Below are positions 57,254 through 64,000 of a DNA stretch of 64,000 nt, in pieces. Source of the stretch: Pseudomonas libanensis (GTDB taxonomy: Bacteria; Pseudomonadota; Gammaproteobacteria; Pseudomonadales; Pseudomonadaceae). The translations under genes were made by a program, and so were the position numbers. The stretch's first letter is position 1, and each line of letters begins with the position of its first letter. The notes beneath the pieces were generated by a model that searched no databases, was not told where the DNA came from, and saw nothing but the letters and a program-made list of their open reading frames with translations. The stretch spans positions 186,001 through 250,000 of the forward strand of contig NZ_JYLH01000002.1 of NCBI RefSeq assembly GCF_001439685.1, written 5' to 3'.

Positions 57254-58033
57254 ATGCCCTTTGAACTCAGTGTTGACCTCACCACCCTGGCCATCCTGGC
57301 CGTCGTTGCCTTTATCGCCGGTTTCATCGACGCCATTGCCGGCGGTGGCGGCTTGCTCACCACCCCTGCGCTGCTCACCGCCGGTATGCCGCCTCACCTG
57401 GTCCTGGGCACCAACAAACTCAGCTCCACCTTCGGCTCGGCCACCGCCAGTTTCACCTTCTACCGTCGCAAGCTGTTCCACCCGCGCCAATGGGTGCACG
57501 CCATCGTCGGCACCTTGGTCGGCGCGCTGACCGGCGCAGTGGTTGCCCACTACCTGCCCGCCGAGGCCTTGAACAAGATGCTGCCGGTGATCGTCTTCGC
57601 CTGCGGCGTGTACCTGTTGTTCGGCGGCACGCCAAAGGCGCCACTGGACGTGGATGCGCCAATCAAGAAGAAATGGCAAGCCACCCAGGGCTTTGGCCTG
57701 GGGTTCTACGACGGCGTGGCCGGCCCCGGCACCGGGGCGTTCTGGACCGTCAGCACCATGCTCCTGCACCCCATCGACCTGGTAAAGGCCAGTGGCGTGG
57801 CGCGCAGCATGAACTTCGTCAGCAACGCGGCGGCGCTGACGGTGTTTATCATCAATGGCTCGGTGGATTGGATTGTCGGCCTGGCGATGGGTGTGTCGGT
57901 AATGGGTGGCGCATTCTTTGGCGCCCGCAGCGCGATCAGCGGCGGCGCCAAATTCATTCGCCCGGTGTTTATCACCGTGGTCCTCGGCCTGACGGTGCGC
58001 CTAGCCTGGCAGCACTGGTTCAGCGTGGCCTAG
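57254..58033 (+). CDS. TSUP-family permease (YfcA-like)
   Basis: Membrane protein of 259 residues with about eight segments, TauE/SafE (TSUP) family. Repeat motifs [19 protein letters not shown] and [15 protein letters not shown] are typical of YfcA. TSUP proteins move sulfite, sulfonates or other organic anions, and the substrate here is open. Its 3' end overlaps the convergent nudC by 33 bases. Confidence 0.88.
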   Translation: MPFELSVDLTTLAILAVVAFIAGFIDAIAGGGGLLTTPALLTAGMPPHLVLGTNKLSSTFGSATASFTFYRRKLFHPRQWVHAIVGTLVGALTGAVVAHYLPAEALNKMLPVIVFACGVYLLFGGTPKAPLDVDAPIKKKWQATQGFGLGFYDGVAGPGTGAFWTVSTMLLHPIDLVKASGVARSMNFVSNAAALTVFIINGSVDWIVGLAMGVSVMGGAFFGARSAISGGAKFIRPVFITVVLGLTVRLAWQHWFSVA

Positions 58034-58834
58034 GCGGCGGGCCACGTAGAGGTCGATCAGGTAGCGCGCAATCGAACGTGACGCCGGCAACGGTGGCAGC
58101 TCATGGATATTGAACCACTGCGCGTCTTCGATCTCGTCGGCCTGGGGCACGATATCGCCACCGGCGTACTCGGCATGAAAGCCCAGCATCATTGAATGGG
58201 GGAACGGCCAGCACTGGCTGCCCATGTACTCGATGTTCTTGACCTCCACCTGCACCTCTTCGCGCACTTCGCGGATCAGGCAGTCTTCGGCCGACTCACC
58301 CGGTTCGGCAAAACCGGCCAAGGTGCTGTAGACCCCGGTCACAAAGCGTGGCGAGCGTGCCAGCAGGATCTCATCGCCCCGGGTCACCAGCACAATCATG
58401 CTCGGCGAAATCCGTGGGTAGCTGCGCAGGTCACAGGCCTGGCAGTACATTGCCCGTTCCCGCGGCACCTGGACCATGGCCTGGCCGCAACTCCCGCAGA
58501 ACCGATGCTCTCGCGCCCAGGTGCCGATCTGCGCGGCATAGCCCAGCACCTTGTACAGGGTGTGATCGCCTTGCAGCATGAAGCCGCGCAGGCCTTGCCA
58601 ACTGCACCCGGGAACCTCTGCCGCCGCGTTGAGCTCCAGCAGGTACACCGGCTCGCCATCGAGGTGGCCGATGCCGTGTTCGGCAAACACCGACAGGTCC
58701 TGGCGCTTGAGCCATTCACGCGGGAACAGCGGGCCATTGGTGTCGTGCAAAAAGCCCTCGCGGCTGCGGGCAACAGCCCAGCCGCCCGGGGTGTCGTTGT
58801 CCAGCAGCGTTGTGGTAATCCAGCCTGGGGTCAT
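58001..58834 (-). CDS. nudC: NAD+ diphosphatase / NAD-capped RNA hydrolase NudC
   Basis: Nudix enzyme of 277 residues that hydrolyses NAD(H) and removes NAD caps from RNA 5' ends. The zinc ribbon has CGSCG and CQAC; the Nudix box [21 protein letters not shown] carries the metal-binding Glu residues; SQPWPFP-like [14 protein letters not shown] is the NudC family signature after it. The ATG at 58834 follows the enoyl-CoA hydratase stop by 5 bases, so the two are co-transcribed. Confidence 0.93.
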   Translation of the reverse strand: MTPGWITTTLLDNDTPGGWAVARSREGFLHDTNGPLFPREWLKRQDLSVFAEHGIGHLDGEPVYLLELNAAAEVPGCSWQGLRGFMLQGDHTLYKVLGYAAQIGTWAREHRFCGSCGQAMVQVPRERAMYCQACDLRSYPRISPSMIVLVTRGDEILLARSPRFVTGVYSTLAGFAEPGESAEDCLIREVREEVQVEVKNIEYMGSQCWPFPHSMMLGFHAEYAGGDIVPQADEIEDAQWFNIHELPPLPASRSIARYLIDLYVARRLGHAEPVLPG

Positions 58835-58839
58835 GTCAG

Positions 58840-59652
58840 TCAATCCACGAATTCGGGTTTCTGCTTGCTCATATGGGCCGCGATGGCCACGCGCAGGTCG
58901 TTGGATTGCAACATAGCCGAGTTCCAGGTGGCAACGTATTCCAGGCCGTCAGTGATGGTGTGGTCGCGCATGTAGCTGATCATCGCCTTGGTGCCGGCCA
59001 CGGCAATCGGCGATTTGGCGGCAATTTCCTCGGCGATCTGCATGACCCCGGCCAACAGGCTTTCCTGATCGGCAAACACCCGGTTGACCAAGCCGATGCT
59101 GCGCGCTTGTTCGGCGCCGAACTGACGACCGGTATAGGCCAGCTCACGCAGCATGCCGTCGCCGATGATGCGTGGCAGGCGTTGCAGGGTGCCGACGTCG
59201 GCGGCCATGCCCATGTCGATTTCCTTGATCGAGAATTGCGCGTCCTCGGCGGCGTAACGCATGTCGCAGGCGCTGATCAGGTCGATGGCGCCGCCGATAC
59301 AATAGCCCTGAATCGTCGCCAGCACCGGCTTGCGGCAGTTGTCGACCGCATTGAACGAAGCTTGCAGTTCGAGGATCTTGCGCCGCAGCAGGCGTGCGTT
59401 GCGTCCCACGTCCTTGCCGAACTCATTGGCCACCGAGGCCAGCAGCATCAGGTCGATACCCGAGGAAAAGTGCTTGCCATTGCCGCTGAGCACCACGACG
59501 CGCACGGCATCGGTGTCTTCGATCCACTGGAATATCTCGATGATTTCGCTCCAGAACGCCGCGTTCATGGCGTTGATCTTTTCCGGGCGATTGATCTGCA
59601 CATGGGCAACGTTGCCGTTGAGTTCGACAACAAAGGCTTGGTATTCGGACAT
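58840..59652 (-). CDS. Enoyl-CoA hydratase/isomerase family protein
   Basis: Crotonase-fold enzyme of 270 residues. The oxyanion regions are [14 protein letters not shown] and [17 protein letters not shown]. The following [30 protein letters not shown] matches the ECH1-like delta(3,5)-delta(2,4)-dienoyl-CoA isomerase group, with acidic residues E/D positioned in [10 protein letters not shown] role in unsaturated fatty acid breakdown is probable. It is the first gene of a two-gene unit with nudC. Confidence 0.88.
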   Translation of the reverse strand: MSEYQAFVVELNGNVAHVQINRPEKINAMNAAFWSEIIEIFQWIEDTDAVRVVVLSGNGKHFSSGIDLMLLASVANEFGKDVGRNARLLRRKILELQASFNAVDNCRKPVLATIQGYCIGGAIDLISACDMRYAAEDAQFSIKEIDMGMAADVGTLQRLPRIIGDGMLRELAYTGRQFGAEQARSIGLVNRVFADQESLLAGVMQIAEEIAAKSPIAVAGTKAMISYMRDHTITDGLEYVATWNSAMLQSNDLRVAIAAHMSKQKPEFVD

Positions 59653-59830
59653 GGCAGTGATCCCTGACTGGCGATTGAGAAAGCCCAGACTATATCAAGG
59701 GTGCGCCACGGCGCATCGGCCAAAAGCGGGACCTACCGCGCAAAAGACGCTGGATAAAATGCCGCGTACACGCCATCCTGCGCGCTTTAAGCCGCCTGAC
59801 CCGCGGCGTTCGACGCCCAAAGGATTTGCC

Positions 59831-60385
59831 ATGCACGCCCAGCCCCTCACATCCGCCGAATTAGACCTGATCGACGAAACCCTGCTCAAGTACGGCGATG
59901 ACCATTCGGTGCTGAACCTGGCCGAACTCGATGGCTACTTCACCGCCCTGGTGTCCGGCCCAGCCTTGGTTGACGTGGCTCAATGGTTCCCAGCCATCTG
60001 GGGTGGGCAGAACCCGGAATGGGAAAGCATGGACGAGGCCCAAGGTTTTCTGGAACTGTGCGTGCGCCATATGAATACCCTGGCCGTGCAGTTGGCCAGC
60101 GATTCCCAGGCGTTCAAGGCGCGCTTCGATGAAACCGAGCATCAGGGCCAGGCGGTGACCCTTGCCGAGGAATGGTGCTTTGGCTACGTGCGAGGCGTGG
60201 CGATCGGCAACTGGCCTGAATTGCCCGCCGAACAAGCCGGGCAATTGGAGAAAATCTCCTGGTGCGCCGAGCAGGACAATTTCGAATTGCCGGCGAACCT
60301 GGATGTAAACGCCCATCAGCAGCAAGTCAGTGCAATCGAACCGGCTGTGCGGGCGCTACATGACTACTGGCTGAGCCAGCGCTGA
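59831..60385 (+). CDS. UPF0149/YecA-YgfB family protein
   Basis: A 184-residue cytosolic helical protein of the UPF0149 group: LTSAELDLIDETLLKYG near the start, LAELDGYFTALVSGP, and EEWCFGYVRGVAI. It lacks the SEC-C zinc tail seen in some YecA proteins. AAAGGA precedes ATG 59831. Function is unknown. Confidence 0.82.
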   Translation: MHAQPLTSAELDLIDETLLKYGDDHSVLNLAELDGYFTALVSGPALVDVAQWFPAIWGGQNPEWESMDEAQGFLELCVRHMNTLAVQLASDSQAFKARFDETEHQGQAVTLAEEWCFGYVRGVAIGNWPELPAEQAGQLEKISWCAEQDNFELPANLDVNAHQQQVSAIEPAVRALHDYWLSQR

Positions 60386-60554
60386 GGCGGGCTTATTTCG
60401 GCTACAAGCGCTAGCCGCAGGCCTGGGAGGGGACCACACTAAAAAGTCATGCAGATCACCTGCTCACTCGACAAACATGGCGTGTTTGCCTGATTATTCG
60501 GGTCCGCACGTCGGCCACTCCATGCCACCTCGCCTTGACCAGGAGCCTTGTCCC

Positions 60555-61811
60555 TTGAGTTCGCAGAAAACCGTGACCGTTACACCGCCCGACTTCCCCC
60601 TCAATGGCAAGGTCGCGCCCCCCGGCTCCAAGTCCATTACCAACCGCGCCCTGTTGCTGGCGGCACTGGCCAAGGGCACCAGCCGCTTGAGCGGTGCGCT
60701 GAAAAGCGATGACACCCGCCACATGTCGGTCGCTCTGCGCCAGATGGGGGTAAGCATCGATGAACCGGACGACACCACTTTCGTCGTCACCAGCCAAGGT
60801 TCGCTGCAATTGCCGGCTCAGCCGTTGTTCCTCGGCAACGCCGGCACCGCCATGCGCTTTCTCACTGCGGCCGTGGCCACCGTGCAAGGCACCGTGGTAC
60901 TGGACGGCGACGAGTACATGCAAAAACGCCCGATCGGCCCGTTGCTGGCTACCCTAGGCCAGAACGGTATTCAGGTCGACAGCCCCACCGGCTGCCCACC
61001 GGTGACCGTGCACGGCATGGGCAAGGTGCAAGCCAAACGCTTTGAAATCGATGGCGGCCTGTCCAGCCAGTACGTATCGGCCCTGCTGATGCTCGCGGCC
61101 TGTGGTGAGGCGCCGATTGAAGTGGCGCTGACCGGCAAGGACATTGGCGCCCGTGGCTACGTGGACCTGACCCTGGACTGCATGCGCGCATTCGGCGCCC
61201 AGGTCGAAGCCGTAGACGACACCACTTGGCGCGTGGCCCCGACCGGCTACAGCGCGCACGATTACCTGATCGAACCCGACGCTTCCGCCGCCACCTACCT
61301 CTGGGCCGCCGAAGTGTTGACCGGTGGCCGTATCGATATCGGTGTCGCGGCACAGGATTTCACCCAGCCGGACGCCGAGGCCCAGGCCGTGATCGCCCAG
61401 TTCCCGAATATGCAGGCCACGGTAGTGGGCTCACAAATGCAGGACGCCATCCCGACCCTGGCAGTCCTCGCCGCGTTCAACAACACCCCGGTGCGCTTCA
61501 CTGAACTGGCGAACCTGCGCGTCAAGGAATGTGACCGCGTACAGGCGCTGCACGATGGCCTCAATGAGATCCGCCCAGGCCTGGCGACCATCGAGGGTGA
61601 TGATCTGCTGGTCGCGAGCGACCCTGCCCTGGCCGGCACCACGTGCACGGCGCTGATCGATACCCACGCCGACCATCGCATCGCCATGTGCTTTGCCCTG
61701 GCCGGGCTGAAAGTCTCGGGTATTCGCATCCAGGACCCGGACTGCGTGGCCAAGACTTACCCAGGGTATTGGAAAGCCTTGGGCAGCCTGGGCGTTCAAT
61801 TGACCTACTGA
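60555..61811 (+). CDS. aroA: 3-phosphoshikimate 1-carboxyvinyltransferase (EPSP synthase)
   Basis: Shikimate-pathway enzyme joining PEP to shikimate-3-phosphate. I chose TTG 60555 as start: AGGAG lies 9 bases upstream, and the product (418 residues, SSQKTVTVTPPDFPLNG) begins as in other Pseudomonas AroA; upstream ATGs would add atypical residues. PGSKSITNRALLLAAL and LFLGNAGTAMRF are the two EPSPS signatures; the NAGTAMR form with intact Gly is of the ordinary type. Near the C-terminus are RVKECDR and DHRIAMCFALA. It is not in an operon with other aro genes. Confidence 0.95.
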   Translation: MSSQKTVTVTPPDFPLNGKVAPPGSKSITNRALLLAALAKGTSRLSGALKSDDTRHMSVALRQMGVSIDEPDDTTFVVTSQGSLQLPAQPLFLGNAGTAMRFLTAAVATVQGTVVLDGDEYMQKRPIGPLLATLGQNGIQVDSPTGCPPVTVHGMGKVQAKRFEIDGGLSSQYVSALLMLAACGEAPIEVALTGKDIGARGYVDLTLDCMRAFGAQVEAVDDTTWRVAPTGYSAHDYLIEPDASAATYLWAAEVLTGGRIDIGVAAQDFTQPDAEAQAVIAQFPNMQATVVGSQMQDAIPTLAVLAAFNNTPVRFTELANLRVKECDRVQALHDGLNEIRPGLATIEGDDLLVASDPALAGTTCTALIDTHADHRIAMCFALAGLKVSGIRIQDPDCVAKTYPGYWKALGSLGVQLTY

Positions 61812-61844
61812 CACGCCGACCGTGAAACCTCGCCGGGAGCGTCA

Positions 61845-62234
61845 ATGAGCATTCGCCAACCTTGCCCACCCGGCGCCTGTGTCTGTGACCGTGAACAACT
61901 GCTGGAGGCGTCCGGCGCTGACCTGCGCATCCTCCAGCTGACGCGACAGCAGGAAAAAATCCTGCTCGAGCGCCTTGAAAACCTCAAGAGCCTGCAGGAC
62001 CTGGAACATATGCAACAGCGGATGTACGAGCAACTGGGCATCCGCGTGCATATCGCGCCGGGGCACACCGAGGTCAAGAGCATGCGCGGGATCCAGATCG
62101 TCATCGACGAACTGCCGGGCATGTGCCGCAAGACCCGGCAAGCGATCCCGGCGTCGATCCGCCGCGGCCTGGAGAAACGGCCGGAGATTGCCTACCGCTT
62201 GCTGGATGCCCACGACCTGTTTCGCGACGCTTGA
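61845..62234 (+). CDS. Small Cys-rich N-terminal protein of unknown function
   Basis: A 129-residue soluble protein that I do not recognise. It begins with a tight Cys cluster, PCPPGACVCD (three Cys in nine residues), then a long charged amphipathic helix (REQLLEASGADLRILQLTRQQEKILLERLENL, possible coiled coil) and a basic C-terminal half (RKTRQAIPASIRRGLEKRP). It lies 33 bases after aroA in the same direction and may be co-transcribed. The Cys cluster could bind metal. Confidence 0.7.
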   Translation: MSIRQPCPPGACVCDREQLLEASGADLRILQLTRQQEKILLERLENLKSLQDLEHMQQRMYEQLGIRVHIAPGHTEVKSMRGIQIVIDELPGMCRKTRQAIPASIRRGLEKRPEIAYRLLDAHDLFRDA

Positions 62235-62235
62235 A

Positions 62236-62835
62236 TCATCCCGCGACCGTCTCGCGCTGAAACACTCCCCGCCCCATGGCCCTGGCCGCCTGCAAATGCG
62301 CCTGGGCACCACCGCTTTCCGAGTCCAGCAACAGCTCGGAGGTCAGCACTTGCGCCCCGCAGTAATCAAAAATGCCGTAGTCGATCTGGGTACGCATGGC
62401 CTTGGCATAACCATGTCGATCAAAAGCACTGTTGTCCGCTGCACCGAGGGCCAGCAGGTGCACCTGCAAATGTCGCAGTTTTTTCACCACTGGCGTATCG
62501 GGGCTGTAGTCGATCGCCCAACCGTTGACAAACACGCGGTCCACCCAGCCCTTGAGCAAGGCCGGCATTGACCACCAGTAGATCGGAAACGCCAGCACCA
62601 GGGCGTCGGCGCGCTCGATGCGGGCCTGTTCGGCCAACACGTCGGCTGGCGGCGTTGCGTGATTACGGTGCACCTGGTGATCAGCGGCAGTGTAGCGAGG
62701 GTCGAAGCCTTCTGCGGCAAGGTCGGCGATTTCAAAGGTGTGGCCGGCGGTGGTCAAACCGGCACCGACCTGGGCGGCCACGCTGTGGGTGAGGGATTGC
62801 GGGTCGTGATGGGCAACAACAATCAGTGCGTGCAT
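62236..62835 (-). CDS. NAD(P)H-dependent oxidoreductase (KefF/MdaB-like)
   Basis: Flavodoxin-2-fold quinone reductase of 199 residues: VVAHHDPQSLTHSVAAQV FMN loop, LAEQARIERADALVLAFPIYWWSMPALLKGWVDRVF dimer/FMN segment. KefF, YwrO and MdaB share this pattern. It is divergent from a TetR gene 72 bases away, with an operator palindrome between, so it is probably induced by a quinone or electrophile via that repressor. Confidence 0.88.
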   Translation of the reverse strand: MHALIVVAHHDPQSLTHSVAAQVGAGLTTAGHTFEIADLAAEGFDPRYTAADHQVHRNHATPPADVLAEQARIERADALVLAFPIYWWSMPALLKGWVDRVFVNGWAIDYSPDTPVVKKLRHLQVHLLALGAADNSAFDRHGYAKAMRTQIDYGIFDYCGAQVLTSELLLDSESGGAQAHLQAARAMGRGVFQRETVAG

Positions 62836-62868
62836 GACTTTGACTCCCTTTTGGCTTAATCTACTTTT

Positions 62869-62893
62869 AGTAAGTTACGTCGACTAAGTTACT
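62869..62893. promoter_or_regulatory. TetR-type operator in the oxidoreductase-TetR gap
   Basis: AGTAAGTTA and TAAGTTACT (one mismatch) are symmetric about GTCGAC. It lies 34 bases from the oxidoreductase ATG and 15 from the TetR ATG, so one bound repressor could block both. Confidence 0.7.
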
Positions 62894-62907
62894 TTTGGTA
62901 TATAAGC

Positions 62908-63510
62908 ATGTCAAGCACTGAATCCCCTGCCCCGCGTCGGCGTTTATCCCGTGAAGGTCGCCTGCGCCAATTACTCGATGTGGCCTGGCAACTGGTCCGC
63001 GCAGAGGGCACCGACGCCCTGACCCTGGGCCGCCTGGCAGAACTGGCGGGCGTTACCAAGCCGGTGGTCTACGACCACTTCACTACGCGTGCAGGGTTAC
63101 TGACCGCGTTGTATGCGGATTTCGACGAGCGTCAGGACCGGGTGTTTACCGATGCCATCCAGACCAGCAACGCAACACTGGAGGATCGGGCATGGGTGAT
63201 CGCCTCGTCCTATGTCGATTGCGTGTTGTTGCAAGGCCGGGAAATCCCGGGGGTGATTGCGGCGCTGAGCGGTTCGCCGGAGCTGGAGGCGCTCAAGCGT
63301 GAATATGAGGCGATCTTCCTGGAGAAATGCCGCGACGCGCTCGCACCCTTCGCCTCAGGTGGCAGTATTTCCCAGGCAGGCCTGCGGGCCATGCTCGGCG
63401 CAGCAGAAGCGTTGTCCCATGCGGCGGCCAATGGCGAGATCAGCCGCGAGGAGGCGCAACAGGAATTGCTGGCGACCATCCTGGGGCTGGTCAATCGCGT
63501 CAGGCGGTAG
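62908..63510 (+). CDS. TetR/AcrR-family regulator of the adjacent oxidoreductase
   Basis: A 200-residue repressor. HTH: RLRQLLDVAWQLVRAEGTDALTLGRLAELAGVTKPVVYDHFTTRAGLL. The C-terminal ligand domain has low conservation. It is divergent from the quinone-reductase-like gene with a shared palindrome. Its 3' end overlaps the convergent GNAT gene by 11 bases. Confidence 0.88.
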   Translation: MSSTESPAPRRRLSREGRLRQLLDVAWQLVRAEGTDALTLGRLAELAGVTKPVVYDHFTTRAGLLTALYADFDERQDRVFTDAIQTSNATLEDRAWVIASSYVDCVLLQGREIPGVIAALSGSPELEALKREYEAIFLEKCRDALAPFASGGSISQAGLRAMLGAAEALSHAAANGEISREEAQQELLATILGLVNRVRR

Positions 63511-64000
63511 TAGAACGGCCCTGGACAAACAGCTGGACCTTGCGCGTCAACTGATCCAGATGCCGGTCGCGCTGCTTCTCCGCGTCGACCATGGCGCGCT
63601 TGCCGTGCTTTTGCAGCAGGTAGGTATGGATCTGGCGCACTTCCAGCGAGCTATAGATCGGCGCCACATCCAGCACGCCCATCAGCCCGTCAGTGCCGTA
63701 GTCGCGGGTGTTCATCAACACTTGCGTGCCCCGCGCCCCGCGCACTCGGAACCCCATGGCCTCGAAGGCCGGGACCTTTTCCACCGCACAGGCCAGTTCA
63801 GCATGGGGGTAGCGCGCCAGCACCTCGCCCAGCATGCCTCGCGCCACACCCTGGCGACGAAAGCCCGCCTGCACCGCCATGAAGGCTATGCCACACGCCT
63901 CTGGATCGTCCTTCACCGGCAGATACAGGCAAAAGCCAATAACGGCCTCTGCCTGCATCGCCACGATCAACTCGACGGCAATGCCCTTTGTGCCATTCAA
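63500..64000 (-). CDS. GNAT-family N-acetyltransferase (N-terminus beyond window)
   Basis: Acetyl-CoA-binding motif A is FMAVQAGFRRQGVARGMLGEVL, the R/Q-x-x-G-x-A pyrophosphate loop, followed by FEAMGFRVRG. The frame is open to the window edge and the usual N-terminal strand and helices of the fold are short, so the start probably lies beyond base 64000. A C-terminal extension of about 70 residues (IYSSLEVRQIHTYLLQKHGKRAM) follows the GNAT core. The substrate is unknown. Confidence 0.8.
   Translation of the reverse strand: MNGTKGIAVELIVAMQAEAVIGFCLYLPVKDDPEACGIAFMAVQAGFRRQGVARGMLGEVLARYPHAELACAVEKVPAFEAMGFRVRGARGTQVLMNTRDYGTDGLMGVLDVAPIYSSLEVRQIHTYLLQKHGKRAMVDAEKQRDRHLDQLTRKVQLFVQGRSTTA

Overview
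The window looks like a chromosomal segment of a Pseudomonas of the P. fluorescens group. The grounds are uniformly GC-rich genes with Pseudomonas codon use, many closely recognisable Pseudomonas proteins (NrdB, AroA, LigD, LpxO, Nic enzymes), and repeated REP/REPIN palindromes of the P. fluorescens type (core TGTGGGAGGGGGCTTGCC) between genes. I found no phage, IS, tRNA, rRNA or CRISPR. The left edge cuts an RND pump gene and the right edge cuts a GNAT acetyltransferase gene.

Layout. 1-3.8 kb: end of a MexF-like RND pump and its OprN-like outer membrane lipoprotein. 3.9-9.3 kb: an AraC regulator, then a Fur-box-preceded efeU-efeO-efeB operon with a second imelysin gene, for acid/ferrous iron uptake. 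9.3-17 kb: pssA, a TetR gene with its palindromic operator and a DUF1348 gene, a PQQ sugar dehydrogenase, and a Ku-LigD end-joining pair. 17-24.8 kb: lpxO, wzz, a methyltransferase, an AT-richer two-gene islet flanked by two broken copies of an MFS gene end, and the ABC-F gene ybiT. 25-36 kb: MFS transporter, hydrolase, azoR with divergent LysR, uppP, a Cache-domain chemoreceptor, a pnuC/ribosylnicotinamide kinase pair, xthA and ggt.

36.3-48.1 kb is a complete nicotinic acid degradation cluster: nicS (TetR), nicB-nicA (molybdenum/heme/Fe-S nicotinate hydroxylase), nicR (MarR), nicX, nicC, nicD, nicE, nicF and nicT. It converts nicotinate via 6-hydroxynicotinate, 2,5-dihydroxypyridine, N-formylmaleamate and maleamate to maleate and fumarate. 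Catalytic residues can be placed at the positions expected for the P. putida enzymes (for example NicX H265/H318/D320 and NicD S101/D125/H245). Two operator candidates stand out: a 23-bp direct repeat in front of nicA, and a GTATACAC pair in the divergent nicX-nicC promoter region.

48.2-64 kb: a MalY/PatB C-S lyase; a 1100-residue protein that looks like a DUF6543 dermonecrotic-type toxin whose C-terminus resembles a CNF1/CheD Cys-His deamidase (the most interesting unexplained protein here); a molbindin; nrdB with a pair of NrdR boxes but no adjacent nrdA; a DUF1289 protein; an RlmI-like methyltransferase; phosphatidylcholine synthase; a TSUP permease; nudC; an enoyl-CoA hydratase; a YecA-family protein; aroA; a Cys-rich orphan; and a quinone-reductase/TetR divergent pair sharing a palindromic operator.
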